A stretch of DNA of 20,809 nucleotides, taken from positions 1 through 20,809 of the forward strand of contig CAYNZF010000033.1 of NCBI GenBank assembly GCA_964401615.1, given 5' to 3'. Below are positions 7,442-15,390 of the stretch, one piece after another. The translations under genes and the position numbers were made by a program. Numbering within the stretch: position 1 is the first letter of the stretch; each line of letters opens with the position of its first letter. This DNA is from JAXGQD01 sp964401615 (GTDB lineage: Bacteria > Bacillota > Clostridia > Saccharofermentanales > Fastidiosipilaceae). The notes below the pieces were generated by a model. The model saw only the letters and a program-made list of their open reading frames with translations. It was not told the origin of the DNA and did no database searches.

Positions 7442-8968
7442 ATGAGTCAAAACGAAACACAAAACAGAGCCTCGTTGTTGAAGGATTTTCTGGCCCGCCT
7501 CGATTCACCCGAGGATGTGCAGGCGATTCAAGCGGATTTCAATGATTCTTTTGCCACAGTGACGGTGGAAGAAATCGCTGCGGCGGAACAGCTTCTGCTT
7601 AAACAAGGAACGGCCACGCAGGAAATCGGTGAGTTGTGCTCGCTTCACACCTCTCTGCTGGATGGCAAAATCGAAGCCCACGTACAAGTTGAGCTGCAGA
7701 CCAGCGGGCACCCGGCGCAGATGTTCGCCGCAGAAAATCTGGGTCTGAGCGCGTATATCGAAAAAAACATCGCTCCCTTGCTTGCGGGCGGAACACTGGA
7801 GACCATGCGCGCTGCCGTGCTTGAGGCCTTGGCGGGCGTGAGCAAGCTGCGTAAGCACTACGACAAAAAAGACATGCTTTTCTTTCCCTATCTGGAAAAG
7901 GCCGGTATCACTGGACCTTCGACGGTGATGTGGGAAAACGAAGAACGCAACAAAACCGCGCTCAAACGTGCCATCCGGCTCTTCGAAAATAGCACGGCGA
8001 GTGAAGATGAGCTGCGTGAGACCCTGAGTAAACTGGCGGAAGACGTCCTCGGGATGATCAAGCTCGAAAGAGAGATCCTCATGCCGATGGTGCTGGAAAA
8101 TGTTCAGGCTGATGAGTGGGTGCTGATTGCCGAAGAAGCACTGGAGATCGGCTATGTGTTTCTGGAGGGCATTGAAGGTGCCGCGTTGTCGGATGCCAAC
8201 ACCTGGTTAAACGGGCAAAAGGGCGTCACTGCCGCGCCGCCCGCGGCCGGCGAAATCGTCCTGCCGACAGGTTCCTTCAACAACACCCAGCTGCGTGCGC
8301 TGCTCAACACCCTGGAGCTCGATATTACGGTCCTGGACGACGACGACAATGTCATTTATTTCAATGAGATGAGCCCGCGCTATTTCAGCCGTACCAAGAC
8401 CATACTCGGACGCAGTGTTTACCTTTGCCACCCGCCCGCGGCCCTGGAGCATGTGACAAGAATTTTAGATGATTTAAAGAACCGCCGCCGTCTTTCAGCA
8501 AGTTTCTTCTTTCCGAAAGGTGACTTGAGGCTGCTGATCCAGTACTTCGGTCTTTATGATGAGAACGAGCGCTATGTGGGCTGTCTGGAAGCCGTGCAGG
8601 ATCTGAAACCGCTGGAAATTTACTTCGAGGGTTCAAAAACCAAGGAACCCGGTGCGCGCCGAGTTTCTGCTGAAGAGATGGCCGGAAAGCCCCCAGTAGC
8701 TGCAGCGGAGCAAAGCCCGGCAGTCGAAAACACCGCCTCAGACCAAGTGTTTACGCTCACCGCGGAGACCAAGCTGAACGAACTAATAAAGGTCCATCCG
8801 GAGGCTTTCGCTGTCTTGAAATCGATGTCTGAAAAATTCAAGCAGCTGGATAATCCTGTCATGCGCCACGCGATGGGAAATGTCGCCAGCATGCGGATGA
8901 TTGCCAAGAAAGGCGCTTTCAACGAAGAGGAATTTCTGGCGGAGCTAAAGGCCAAATTGGGAATTTAA
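7442..8968 (+). CDS. DUF438 domain protein with hemerythrin-like, PAS and DUF1858-like domains
   Basis: Predicted 508-residue cytosolic protein with the full architecture of the Clostridia DUF438 family. The DUF438 helical region spans about 8-80 (ELCSLHTSLL at 64-73). The hemerythrin-like bundle spans about 85-240 (SGHPAQMF at 88-95, KHYDKKDMLFFPYLE at 138-152, EILMPMVLE at 211-219). The PAS-like domain spans about 283-393 and includes the family motif CHPP (329-332). A DUF1858-like C terminus spans about 436-508. An Ala/Pro-rich linker joins the last two (400-435). Such proteins are thought to sense redox or bind small gases, but no reaction is established. The hemerythrin part has few histidines (see findings). 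The ATG at 7442 follows GGAG with a 9-base spacer. Confidence 0.88.
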   Translation: MSQNETQNRASLLKDFLARLDSPEDVQAIQADFNDSFATVTVEEIAAAEQLLLKQGTATQEIGELCSLHTSLLDGKIEAHVQVELQTSGHPAQMFAAENLGLSAYIEKNIAPLLAGGTLETMRAAVLEALAGVSKLRKHYDKKDMLFFPYLEKAGITGPSTVMWENEERNKTALKRAIRLFENSTASEDELRETLSKLAEDVLGMIKLEREILMPMVLENVQADEWVLIAEEALEIGYVFLEGIEGAALSDANTWLNGQKGVTAAPPAAGEIVLPTGSFNNTQLRALLNTLELDITVLDDDDNVIYFNEMSPRYFSRTKTILGRSVYLCHPPAALEHVTRILDDLKNRRRLSASFFFPKGDLRLLIQYFGLYDENERYVGCLEAVQDLKPLEIYFEGSKTKEPGARRVSAEEMAGKPPVAAAEQSPAVENTASDQVFTLTAETKLNELIKVHPEAFAVLKSMSEKFKQLDNPVMRHAMGNVASMRMIAKKGAFNEEEFLAELKAKLGI

Positions 8969-9012
8969 TTAATATCGCAGCCGTATGGTTTGACCACATT
9001 ACACAAAATTTC

Positions 9013-9050
9013 AGTCTGTTGTTTTTAACTAAAATCAGCAGACTTTTTTA
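9013..9050 (+). terminator. Terminator after the DUF438 gene
   Basis: AGTCTGTTG (9013-9021) pairs with CAGCAGACT (9036-9044) with one G-T pair. The stem can extend inward through T/A pairs, and a run of six T residues follows. It lies about 45 bases after the stop codon. Bases 9051-9149 show nothing recognisable. Confidence 0.8.
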
Positions 9051-9149
9051 TGTCGATTTTTCGGTATCGCATTTAGCGGATCAGACGCGAAACGGCTGCC
9101 GATAAACGCATAAATCACGAAATTATCTGCTGCTTACCCCAATCCTCTC

Positions 9150-9178
9150 TGTTCAGTGAACCGAGTTCTATTTATAAT
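9150..9178 (+). promoter_or_regulatory. Possible promoter of the surface-protein gene
   Basis: A perfect TATAAT (9173-9178) is preceded at 17 bases by a weak -35, TGTTCA (9150-9155). The start would lie near 9185, giving a 5' leader of about 55 bases. Confidence 0.4.
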
Positions 9179-9239
9179 GAAAGCAGCAATCGTTCCAAAT
9201 ATACTCATTATTTATTGAGATTGGAAGGAAGATAGTTTT

Positions 9240-12200
9240 ATGAAAAAGTTAGTGTCCTGCTTGCTTTTTTGTCTCATCGTGCTGGGTCTTTACAGCCCGA
9301 CGCTCCTGGCCTCGCAGTATGATTCAAACGAGGAAAACACCGCATCCGGACAGAGCCTGACGTACAATCAACTCGAGAATACCTCTTCGGAACCTGCTCT
9401 TGATCTCGACCTGATGGCCCCTCCCAGCAGCAATTGGAGCAATATTCTGGACGGTTTGACCCCGGCCGCCTTTTCACCTGATAAAGTCTCATATCAGCTC
9501 AACGAAAAGGTCATGGTCATCAACCAGATCTCATCAGGTCTGGCTGACATGGGTCAAATTCTGTCAGATAGCGATGTCCAGAAACAGCCTCCTAATAAAA
9601 TCATCGAGAAGGGTGGTTATATCCGCAAAAGCCTCCTCGACAACGCGCTAGGCATGGCGGTACCCAACGATACGATCATCGTGGATGAGGCGGCGGGAAC
9701 CGCTTTTAAGGTGACGTCTCCGACCGTCTACTCCGACGTATTCGGAGCGGACCCGGAACTGGGTCCTCTGGTTCAGGCGCTGGAAACAACCTACACGGTC
9801 ACCCAGCCGCAGCTGCACGAGGTGATTGACGATTTCGAATTGAAAGAGGACACGGTCACGCTGAATAAAGCCAACATCAGTATGTTTGCCAATAACGTGG
9901 AAAACAGTGTTGTAACGGTGGCGGTGGACGATGAAGACAAGAGGTTCAAGTACCTGACCGGAGATAATCTGATTGAACTGGACTTTAAAGACGCGACAGC
10001 TCTGCAGGGCAAAGTCGGTAACAGCCGCATCACGGTCACGCTCTCCGGCGGTTTCGCGGTCGACGCCATGCAGGTCACGGGACGATATTCCAGGGGAGAC
10101 GGTTACGAACTATCGATGAAGCTGAAGCAAGAGTCCTATCTCATCGCTACGCTGGACGCGGAGGTCCATGAAGAGATACGGGTGCCCTTGTTCGGCATTG
10201 ACATTCCCTTTGGCATTGGTTCGGTCTATGGAGGTATTTTTGCCATCATCGGGATGGATGGGAGCATCAGGCTGGACATTGAGGCCCGCGAGACCACCGG
10301 GGTGAAAATGGGGGTCAGAGGGGGGACTTTCCTATATGTCCCGACCAGCTTCCACCCCATTTTCGAGCCTGATGTTCCCCAAATCACAGGTGACTGCGGG
10401 ATGAACGGCCGCATCAACGGCTATATCAAGCTGGGGCCTATGCTGGGTGTTGAATTGCTGGGCTTTGATCTGGTCGGGGCGGGGGTGCTCCTGGGGGCGG
10501 GTGTGATCGTCGAATCCGATGGTTCCATGCTCGATATCGAGCTTTATGCCTCGATCGAGGTCTATCTCACGATTGCGGATAAACGCTTCAATTTGATGCG
10601 GGCCAGACCCACGATCTATAAAAAGCAGCAGCCCGACATGCACGGCTACAGGGTGGGGTTTCTGGAGACCTATATCAGCCCGGGCCGAGTCGGAGGTCTG
10701 ATTGAGAAAGAACCAACGGCCACCGGGGCAGCCTATGAACCCTCTGTCGGCGTTCAATATCGGGTGTGGATCGTGCCGAGAAGTTCCATCGATGATTTCT
10801 CGGTCGGACAGCGCGAGACACTCCTCCAGCAGGACATTGCCAATAGCGAAAAGCTCCTGAAGAACAAGGTGAGGACCTATCCTGAGACTGGTTTTGCCCA
10901 GACGAACGACGAGGGTGAATTCTTCGAAGAAAAGCAGGAGATCTGCTTCGACGGTGATCAGGTCTGGCTGGAATTCATCGCGCCGATCAGCACGGCCGGT
11001 GACATGAAGACTTTCTTTGTGGGCCCGGCTACACCGATCCTGCCCTTTACCGACATTACCATCACTTATGCCGACCTGTTCAACGATTACATCACAGGCA
11101 AAGTCGAGCCGAAGCGCGTGATCGACTGGGAGGCGGACCGCCTCGATCCGGATGAGATCCAGACCGAGCTGGTCTATTACGAGGGGCCAATCAAAATATC
11201 CCCCTTCAACGATTGGGGCATGTACGCTGGCAAGCATCCGGACTACATCTTAAGCGGAACGGCCTTTACCGTCACCAACGCCAAAGGCGAATTCGATACC
11301 CGCAACCCGTATGATTTTGCCGGCGTTACACAGCCCAGTGGTGTGATCGATGTGCTCGAAATTTCAGATCAGGTCAATGTTTATTATGAAAACGGCGAAC
11401 AAAAGACGGCCCCTGTCCTGCCCCCGCCCTGGATTGGTGTGAAGGCCTCGCTGTGGATCGAAGAAGACATAAAAAATTGGGTCCTGTATGGCTTGACACC
11501 CAGTTTGCCTGATTTCCAAATCACGCGAACTTTAGAAGAAGTAGAAGATTCCTACAGTCGTCGTGTTGAGGGGAACAAAGTCATCAACCGTATGCAGTAT
11601 GATGAATCTCTTTGGATCGCTAATCCGAATGGACTGCGCGCGGTGACCGCGGACATGCTGAGCTATGAAATCACGGGCTTTTCCTCGCAAGATCTGATCA
11701 ACCCCGTTGCCACCACGCGCGAGGGTGACTTTACGCTGCAGCCTGTCCTGGATAAAAACGGAGATCCGACCGGAACGGCAGTTATTAAGCAGCGCATCAG
11801 CACGGAGTGGGTCTGGCAGGAACACCCCAACCCCATCAAAATCAACAGCGCAGCAGAGACCACTGTGGAAGCGGGTCTGGATTCCACTTTTCAAGTCGAG
11901 GCCAGTGGTTATTTACCGAAGTACAGTCTGATCGGGGCCCCTCAAAGAGTGTGGATCGATGAAAACAACGGTTTACTGCATATCACCCCAACGGTCAGCC
12001 CGGGGGTATACACGTTCACCGTTCACGTCGAGGAAGGTATCGCGGTCATTGCCCCTAATATGCCTGACCCAAAGCAGGGACACGATGCCTCACCTCCACA
12101 GGAGCAGAGCTTTACGCTTACCGTGACCGAAAGTACGGTGGTCGTTCAGCCTTCCGTAACACCGACACCGACGCCAACACCCACACCGCCGTCTGAGCCG

Positions 12201-14039
12201 GAGTCTTCCGTGTCTCCTACTCCCACAGCGACGCCGGCACCTCTTCCCCAGCCTCCGCTCATTAAGGTCGACGAATACAATACTTATTTCGTCATGGATG
12301 GTACGGCTGACCTCAGCGTTCCCTTCACGGCCAGCGGCACAGCTCCGATCAGCTGGTCGGTGATTACCCCGGAAGGGCGTCCCGCACCGCAGGGGGTCAG
12401 CATCGATGCCGCGACCGGTGTACTGACTGTGCTGCAATCACTTCTGTCCGGAACGTATAGTCTCAATGTCGAAGCCCGCAACGCCTATGGATACGATGTG
12501 CACAGCTGTACCATGATCAAGGGCACTGTGCCTGTCTTGGCGAACCGGCGCGACAATTATGAGTTCAGTATGGCACAGGCTCAGACTGACTTTACGGTCC
12601 AATTCACCGCTCAGGGCAGCTTTCCGCTCAGTTATTCGCTCGAGCCCATTGTCTCGGAATCCGGCGATGAGCTGCCGCTGCCCGAGGAAATTTCGATCGA
12701 TTCCGGCACCGGCCTGCTCAGTGTGAAAGGAGGTCTGATTGGCGGCATAGCTCCTGGCGTCTATGACTTTGTGTTAAAGGTGCAAAACCCAATCGGTTCG
12801 GACACGCAGATCTGTAAATTGACCGTCACCAAGTCCTGGTTACCGGTGCGCACGCTCAAACAGCCCGCTGTGCCGTTGGAGAATGTAGCTTTGAGCGCTG
12901 TCATGACGAGTCCGGCCGACAAACCTCAGAGCCTGGTGACTACACCTGCGGGCTACCAGGGCTTGGTGACCTTGCGCTGCGACGACCCCAAAGATGTTTA
13001 CACACGCGATCGTGATTGGATCAATGGTGCCGCGTACATCCACTGGAATACCCGTCTCGAGCTCACGGCAGCGACAGCCCGCAACCTGGTTTATTTCGAT
13101 GGCTCACAGAGCATGACCGGAATCAACTTCATCAAATTTGGTGAGATCATCATTATGCAGGACAATACGCCTGTTTGCGACCAGTATCATTACTACGCGC
13201 CGGGAGAAATCGACTTGCCTCTCACAGAGGAAGAAGCCGCGGAGATGAAAGCCAATTTGAAACAAATCATCAATGAAGAACTGGCGATCTACAAAAACGG
13301 TTATGAAATGATCCAGCCGATCGGTGTGGACGACTTGAGGGATCAACCCTTCAACGTCAATCCTAATTTCATGGACGAAATCGGATCGCTTCTGAATTAC
13401 GGTGATATGGTCGATCAAATCAATAACGGCAAAGGCGGCGACTTTCAAGTGGCCCTCGACGAGGCTACAGGCACCGTCATTTCCGAGGCCTATTTTACCG
13501 CGCTCAAGGGCAACCCTGAGGCCTCGCTCAGCTTCACGCAGCCGGGCTTCGGCTTGACCTTCCGAGGCAGCTCAGTGACCGGAACTCAGGCGGGGATGCT
13601 CTATGATATCGGTCTGAGCAAGGCGGCCCACGAGCAGACCATGCTGGACAGTATAGGAGAGGGATTTGAAAGTTTCAGCTACGGCTTCAACCATCACGGT
13701 GCGCTTCCCGGCACGGCGAGTTTTGCCATCAATACACCTTTGGCTACGGGCAGCAAAGTCAATGTCTACCGCTTCGACGCGGCGGAGGGCCGTTTCACGC
13801 TGATTGCTCAGGATTTGACGGTCGGTGAGCAGGGCCTGGTGACTTATCAAAATAACAGTATGTCGGAATACGTGATCACGACAAAAACCATCGCCGGTGC
13901 AGCGGTGGCCATTCTGCCGGAGGATAAACCGCAGACCTCACGCAGTTATCTAGTCTGGATCATCGCGGGCGTGGCGCTGCTGCTTGTGGCCGCCGGGGCG
14001 GTCTGGTTCCTGCGGAAAAAGAAAACTGCCGGGACTTGA
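9240..14039 (+). CDS. Large exported, membrane-anchored surface protein with Ig-like (putative He_PIG) repeats
   Basis: Predicted 1599-residue protein. Residues 1-24 are a signal peptide (KK, then a hydrophobic core ending LLA) with likely cleavage before S25. Residues 25 to about 860 are a large, mostly beta-type ectodomain I do not recognise, including a Gly-rich hydrophobic stretch near 310-430. Three Ig-like repeats follow at about 863-962, 1006-1098 and 1098-1197, each with the P/A-x-G-V/E-S-I-D-x-x-T/S-G-x-L pattern of putative-Ig (He_PIG) domains. A Pro/Thr linker (about 968-1007, PTPTPTPTPP) separates the first and second. Residues 1200-1560 are another unassigned region. A membrane segment (about 1570-1591) and RKKK tail anchor the C terminus, with KPQTS (1563-1567) just before it. 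The ATG follows GGAAGG with about 10 bases. Role unknown; adhesion or envelope structure is plausible. Confidence 0.85.
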   Translation: MKKLVSCLLFCLIVLGLYSPTLLASQYDSNEENTASGQSLTYNQLENTSSEPALDLDLMAPPSSNWSNILDGLTPAAFSPDKVSYQLNEKVMVINQISSGLADMGQILSDSDVQKQPPNKIIEKGGYIRKSLLDNALGMAVPNDTIIVDEAAGTAFKVTSPTVYSDVFGADPELGPLVQALETTYTVTQPQLHEVIDDFELKEDTVTLNKANISMFANNVENSVVTVAVDDEDKRFKYLTGDNLIELDFKDATALQGKVGNSRITVTLSGGFAVDAMQVTGRYSRGDGYELSMKLKQESYLIATLDAEVHEEIRVPLFGIDIPFGIGSVYGGIFAIIGMDGSIRLDIEARETTGVKMGVRGGTFLYVPTSFHPIFEPDVPQITGDCGMNGRINGYIKLGPMLGVELLGFDLVGAGVLLGAGVIVESDGSMLDIELYASIEVYLTIADKRFNLMRARPTIYKKQQPDMHGYRVGFLETYISPGRVGGLIEKEPTATGAAYEPSVGVQYRVWIVPRSSIDDFSVGQRETLLQQDIANSEKLLKNKVRTYPETGFAQTNDEGEFFEEKQEICFDGDQVWLEFIAPISTAGDMKTFFVGPATPILPFTDITITYADLFNDYITGKVEPKRVIDWEADRLDPDEIQTELVYYEGPIKISPFNDWGMYAGKHPDYILSGTAFTVTNAKGEFDTRNPYDFAGVTQPSGVIDVLEISDQVNVYYENGEQKTAPVLPPPWIGVKASLWIEEDIKNWVLYGLTPSLPDFQITRTLEEVEDSYSRRVEGNKVINRMQYDESLWIANPNGLRAVTADMLSYEITGFSSQDLINPVATTREGDFTLQPVLDKNGDPTGTAVIKQRISTEWVWQEHPNPIKINSAAETTVEAGLDSTFQVEASGYLPKYSLIGAPQRVWIDENNGLLHITPTVSPGVYTFTVHVEEGIAVIAPNMPDPKQGHDASPPQEQSFTLTVTESTVVVQPSVTPTPTPTPTPPSEPESSVSPTPTATPAPLPQPPLIKVDEYNTYFVMDGTADLSVPFTASGTAPISWSVITPEGRPAPQGVSIDAATGVLTVLQSLLSGTYSLNVEARNAYGYDVHSCTMIKGTVPVLANRRDNYEFSMAQAQTDFTVQFTAQGSFPLSYSLEPIVSESGDELPLPEEISIDSGTGLLSVKGGLIGGIAPGVYDFVLKVQNPIGSDTQICKLTVTKSWLPVRTLKQPAVPLENVALSAVMTSPADKPQSLVTTPAGYQGLVTLRCDDPKDVYTRDRDWINGAAYIHWNTRLELTAATARNLVYFDGSQSMTGINFIKFGEIIIMQDNTPVCDQYHYYAPGEIDLPLTEEEAAEMKANLKQIINEELAIYKNGYEMIQPIGVDDLRDQPFNVNPNFMDEIGSLLNYGDMVDQINNGKGGDFQVALDEATGTVISEAYFTALKGNPEASLSFTQPGFGLTFRGSSVTGTQAGMLYDIGLSKAAHEQTMLDSIGEGFESFSYGFNHHGALPGTASFAINTPLATGSKVNVYRFDAAEGRFTLIAQDLTVGEQGLVTYQNNSMSEYVITTKTIAGAAVAILPEDKPQTSRSYLVWIIAGVALLLVAAGAVWFLRKKKTAGT

Positions 14040-14105
14040 TTTTGGCATGCACTGATCTGACATCAACTTGAGTGAGTCATCCATCTCATCTTGTTAAAAT
14101 GCGTT

Positions 14106-14144
14106 ACAATATAAGCAAATGACAACACAATATAAGCAATTGAC
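14106..14144 (+). promoter_or_regulatory. Two 18-base direct repeats, 21-base period, before the tautomerase gene
   Basis: ACAATATAAGCAAATGAC (14106-14123) recurs as ACAATATAAGCAATTGAC (14127-14144) with one difference. A 21-base period puts both copies on the same face of the helix, as in operator pairs. The copies end 34 bases before the chosen start and contain -10-like TATAAG/CAATAT. The binding factor is unknown. Confidence 0.5.
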
Positions 14145-14178
14145 GATCCAATCAGCAGAAAAAAGAGAGGTTTACGAG

Positions 14179-14520
14179 ATGCCCTACGTACATATACACA
14201 TGGCCCAAAAACTGTCCGATGATCAGAGAGAAACACTCAAAGCCCGCGTGGGTCAGCTGATCGAGATCCTTCCGGGGAAGTCTGAACAAGTCCTGATGAT
14301 GCGCTTCGACGATGCGCAGCAGATGTATTATCGCGGTGTCCCGGAAAACTGCGTCTATGTCAATATCTGCCTTTATTTGATGTCGCCGGACGAGAAGAAG
14401 GAAGAATTCGCCCACGGACTGGCCGCGGCGCTGACCGAAATCGCCGGCATCGATCCGAGCAATATGTTCATCAGCTTTTCAGAGTACAACAACTGGTTCA
14501 GCCACGGACGCTTTAAATAA
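14179..14520 (+). CDS. MIF-like tautomerase superfamily protein
   Basis: Predicted 113-residue cytosolic protein, the length of macrophage migration inhibitory factor (about 115). The start MPYV gives an N-terminal proline after Met removal, the catalytic base of the tautomerase superfamily. K34 (in PGKSEQV) lines up with the active-site lysine of MIF, and the C-terminal block IDPSNMFISFSEYNNW resembles the MIF segment ISPDRVYINYYDMN. A reaction on phenylpyruvate-like keto/enol substrates is possible, but the physiological substrate is unknown. An in-frame ATG at 14119 would give 20 extra residues and bury Pro-2; it lacks a ribosome site, whereas the ATG at 14179 has GAGAGG 9 bases upstream. 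It is read in the same direction as the surface-protein gene. Confidence 0.82.
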   Translation: MPYVHIHMAQKLSDDQRETLKARVGQLIEILPGKSEQVLMMRFDDAQQMYYRGVPENCVYVNICLYLMSPDEKKEEFAHGLAAALTEIAGIDPSNMFISFSEYNNWFSHGRFK

Positions 14521-14566
14521 GGCGTTCGTGAGAACTTGCCTTCGAAACGCCCCATGACGATATCCT

Positions 14567-14616
14567 AAACAGCCGCGAAAATATGATTTCGCGGCTGTTT
14601 CGTTTGTGTTTTATTG
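14567..14616 (+). terminator. Strong terminator between convergent genes
   Basis: AAACAGCCGCGAAA (14567-14580) pairs perfectly with 14587-14600 around a 6-base loop, followed by CGTTTGTGTTTTATT. The T-rich side is on the plus strand, so it mainly stops tautomerase transcription, though the hairpin also faces the end of the uridine phosphorylase gene. A smaller hairpin (GGCGTT/AACGCC, 14521-14551) precedes it. Confidence 0.85.
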
Positions 14617-15372
14617 CGCTTCCTTATCCTGCTTGATCAAAATACGGACAGCTTCAACGGCGGCTTTACAGGCCAGCGTGGTGTCATGGCTTTCTTTATC
14701 TTCCAGGCCCTGCTTCTGGCGGTCCTTGTTCCAAACCGTGTTGAGAATGCAGCCGGTCCTCATGCCCAGAACCTGCCCCACAATAAAAAGCGCCGCACTT
14801 TCCATTTCCGAGCCCAGGGTGTTGGCCTTGGTCCAGGCGGACCATTTATCCAGTAGCTCATAACCAACCGGCATTCTTTCAGGTTGATGCTGGCCGTAGA
14901 ATGAATCTTTACAATGGACCACACCGACGTGGTAACGCGCGCCCAAGCTGCGAGAAGCCGCCACCAGTGCATTGGTCACATCGATATGCGAAACCGCCGG
15001 GAACTCGACCGGCACATATTCTCTCGTCGTCCCTTCCATGCGGATGGCCGCGTTGGCCACGACGAGGTCCCCGCCCGTCACATCCAGTTTGATACCGCCG
15101 CAAGTACCGATGCGGATGGCTGTTCTCACCCCTGTTTGAAAAAGCTCTTCCAGACCGATCGCAGTCGAAGGGCCGCCCATTCCGGTAGACATCACCAGCA
15201 CTTTTTCGCCGTCGACCGTGCCAAGGTAGCTCGTATATTCACGGTTTTGAGCGTAGAATTCCGCGTCATCCAAAAAAGAGGCAATCTTCTCAACACGTCC
15301 CGGATCCCCCGGTAAAATCGCGTATTTAGCCTGATGGCTGTCGTCCATGGCAATGTGATACATCTTCTCCAT
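14611..15372 (-). CDS. udp: Uridine phosphorylase
   Basis: Predicted 253-residue enzyme of nucleoside phosphorylase family I, cleaving uridine with phosphate to uracil and ribose-1-phosphate in pyrimidine salvage. GDPGRV at 22-27, TGMGGPS at 63-69, IGTCGG at 88-93 and SEMES at 188-192 are the phosphate- and ribose-binding motifs, including the EMES glutamates contacting ribose. KDSFY-GQHQPER (155-166) lies where the uracil-specificity loop of Udp enzymes sits, so uridine rather than purine specificity is favoured. Length is usual. The ATG at 15372 has AAAGGAG 6 bases upstream. It lies 18 bases after the ferredoxin-domain gene, so the pair is probably one transcript ending at the convergent terminator. 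Confidence 0.92.
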   Translation of the reverse strand: MEKMYHIAMDDSHQAKYAILPGDPGRVEKIASFLDDAEFYAQNREYTSYLGTVDGEKVLVMSTGMGGPSTAIGLEELFQTGVRTAIRIGTCGGIKLDVTGGDLVVANAAIRMEGTTREYVPVEFPAVSHIDVTNALVAASRSLGARYHVGVVHCKDSFYGQHQPERMPVGYELLDKWSAWTKANTLGSEMESAALFIVGQVLGMRTGCILNTVWNKDRQKQGLEDKESHDTTLACKAAVEAVRILIKQDKEAQ

Positions 15373-15390
15373 AAAAAGCTCCTTTGCTTG

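Noticed and set aside
10332..11237. 301-residue minus-strand open frame inside the surface-protein gene
   Set aside because: The opposite strand is one uninterrupted 1599-codon gene with signal peptide and anchor; the shadow frame is His/Asp/Arg-rich and unlike any family I know.
12149..12260. Short ACACCGACGCC-type repeats taken as a possible CRISPR or satellite array
   Set aside because: They are in frame and encode the Pro/Thr linker of the surface protein; no spaced identical repeats exist, and no CRISPR array was seen anywhere in the window.
14119..14178. Earlier in-frame start for the tautomerase
   Set aside because: It lacks a ribosome site, runs through the direct repeats and would hide the catalytic N-terminal proline.
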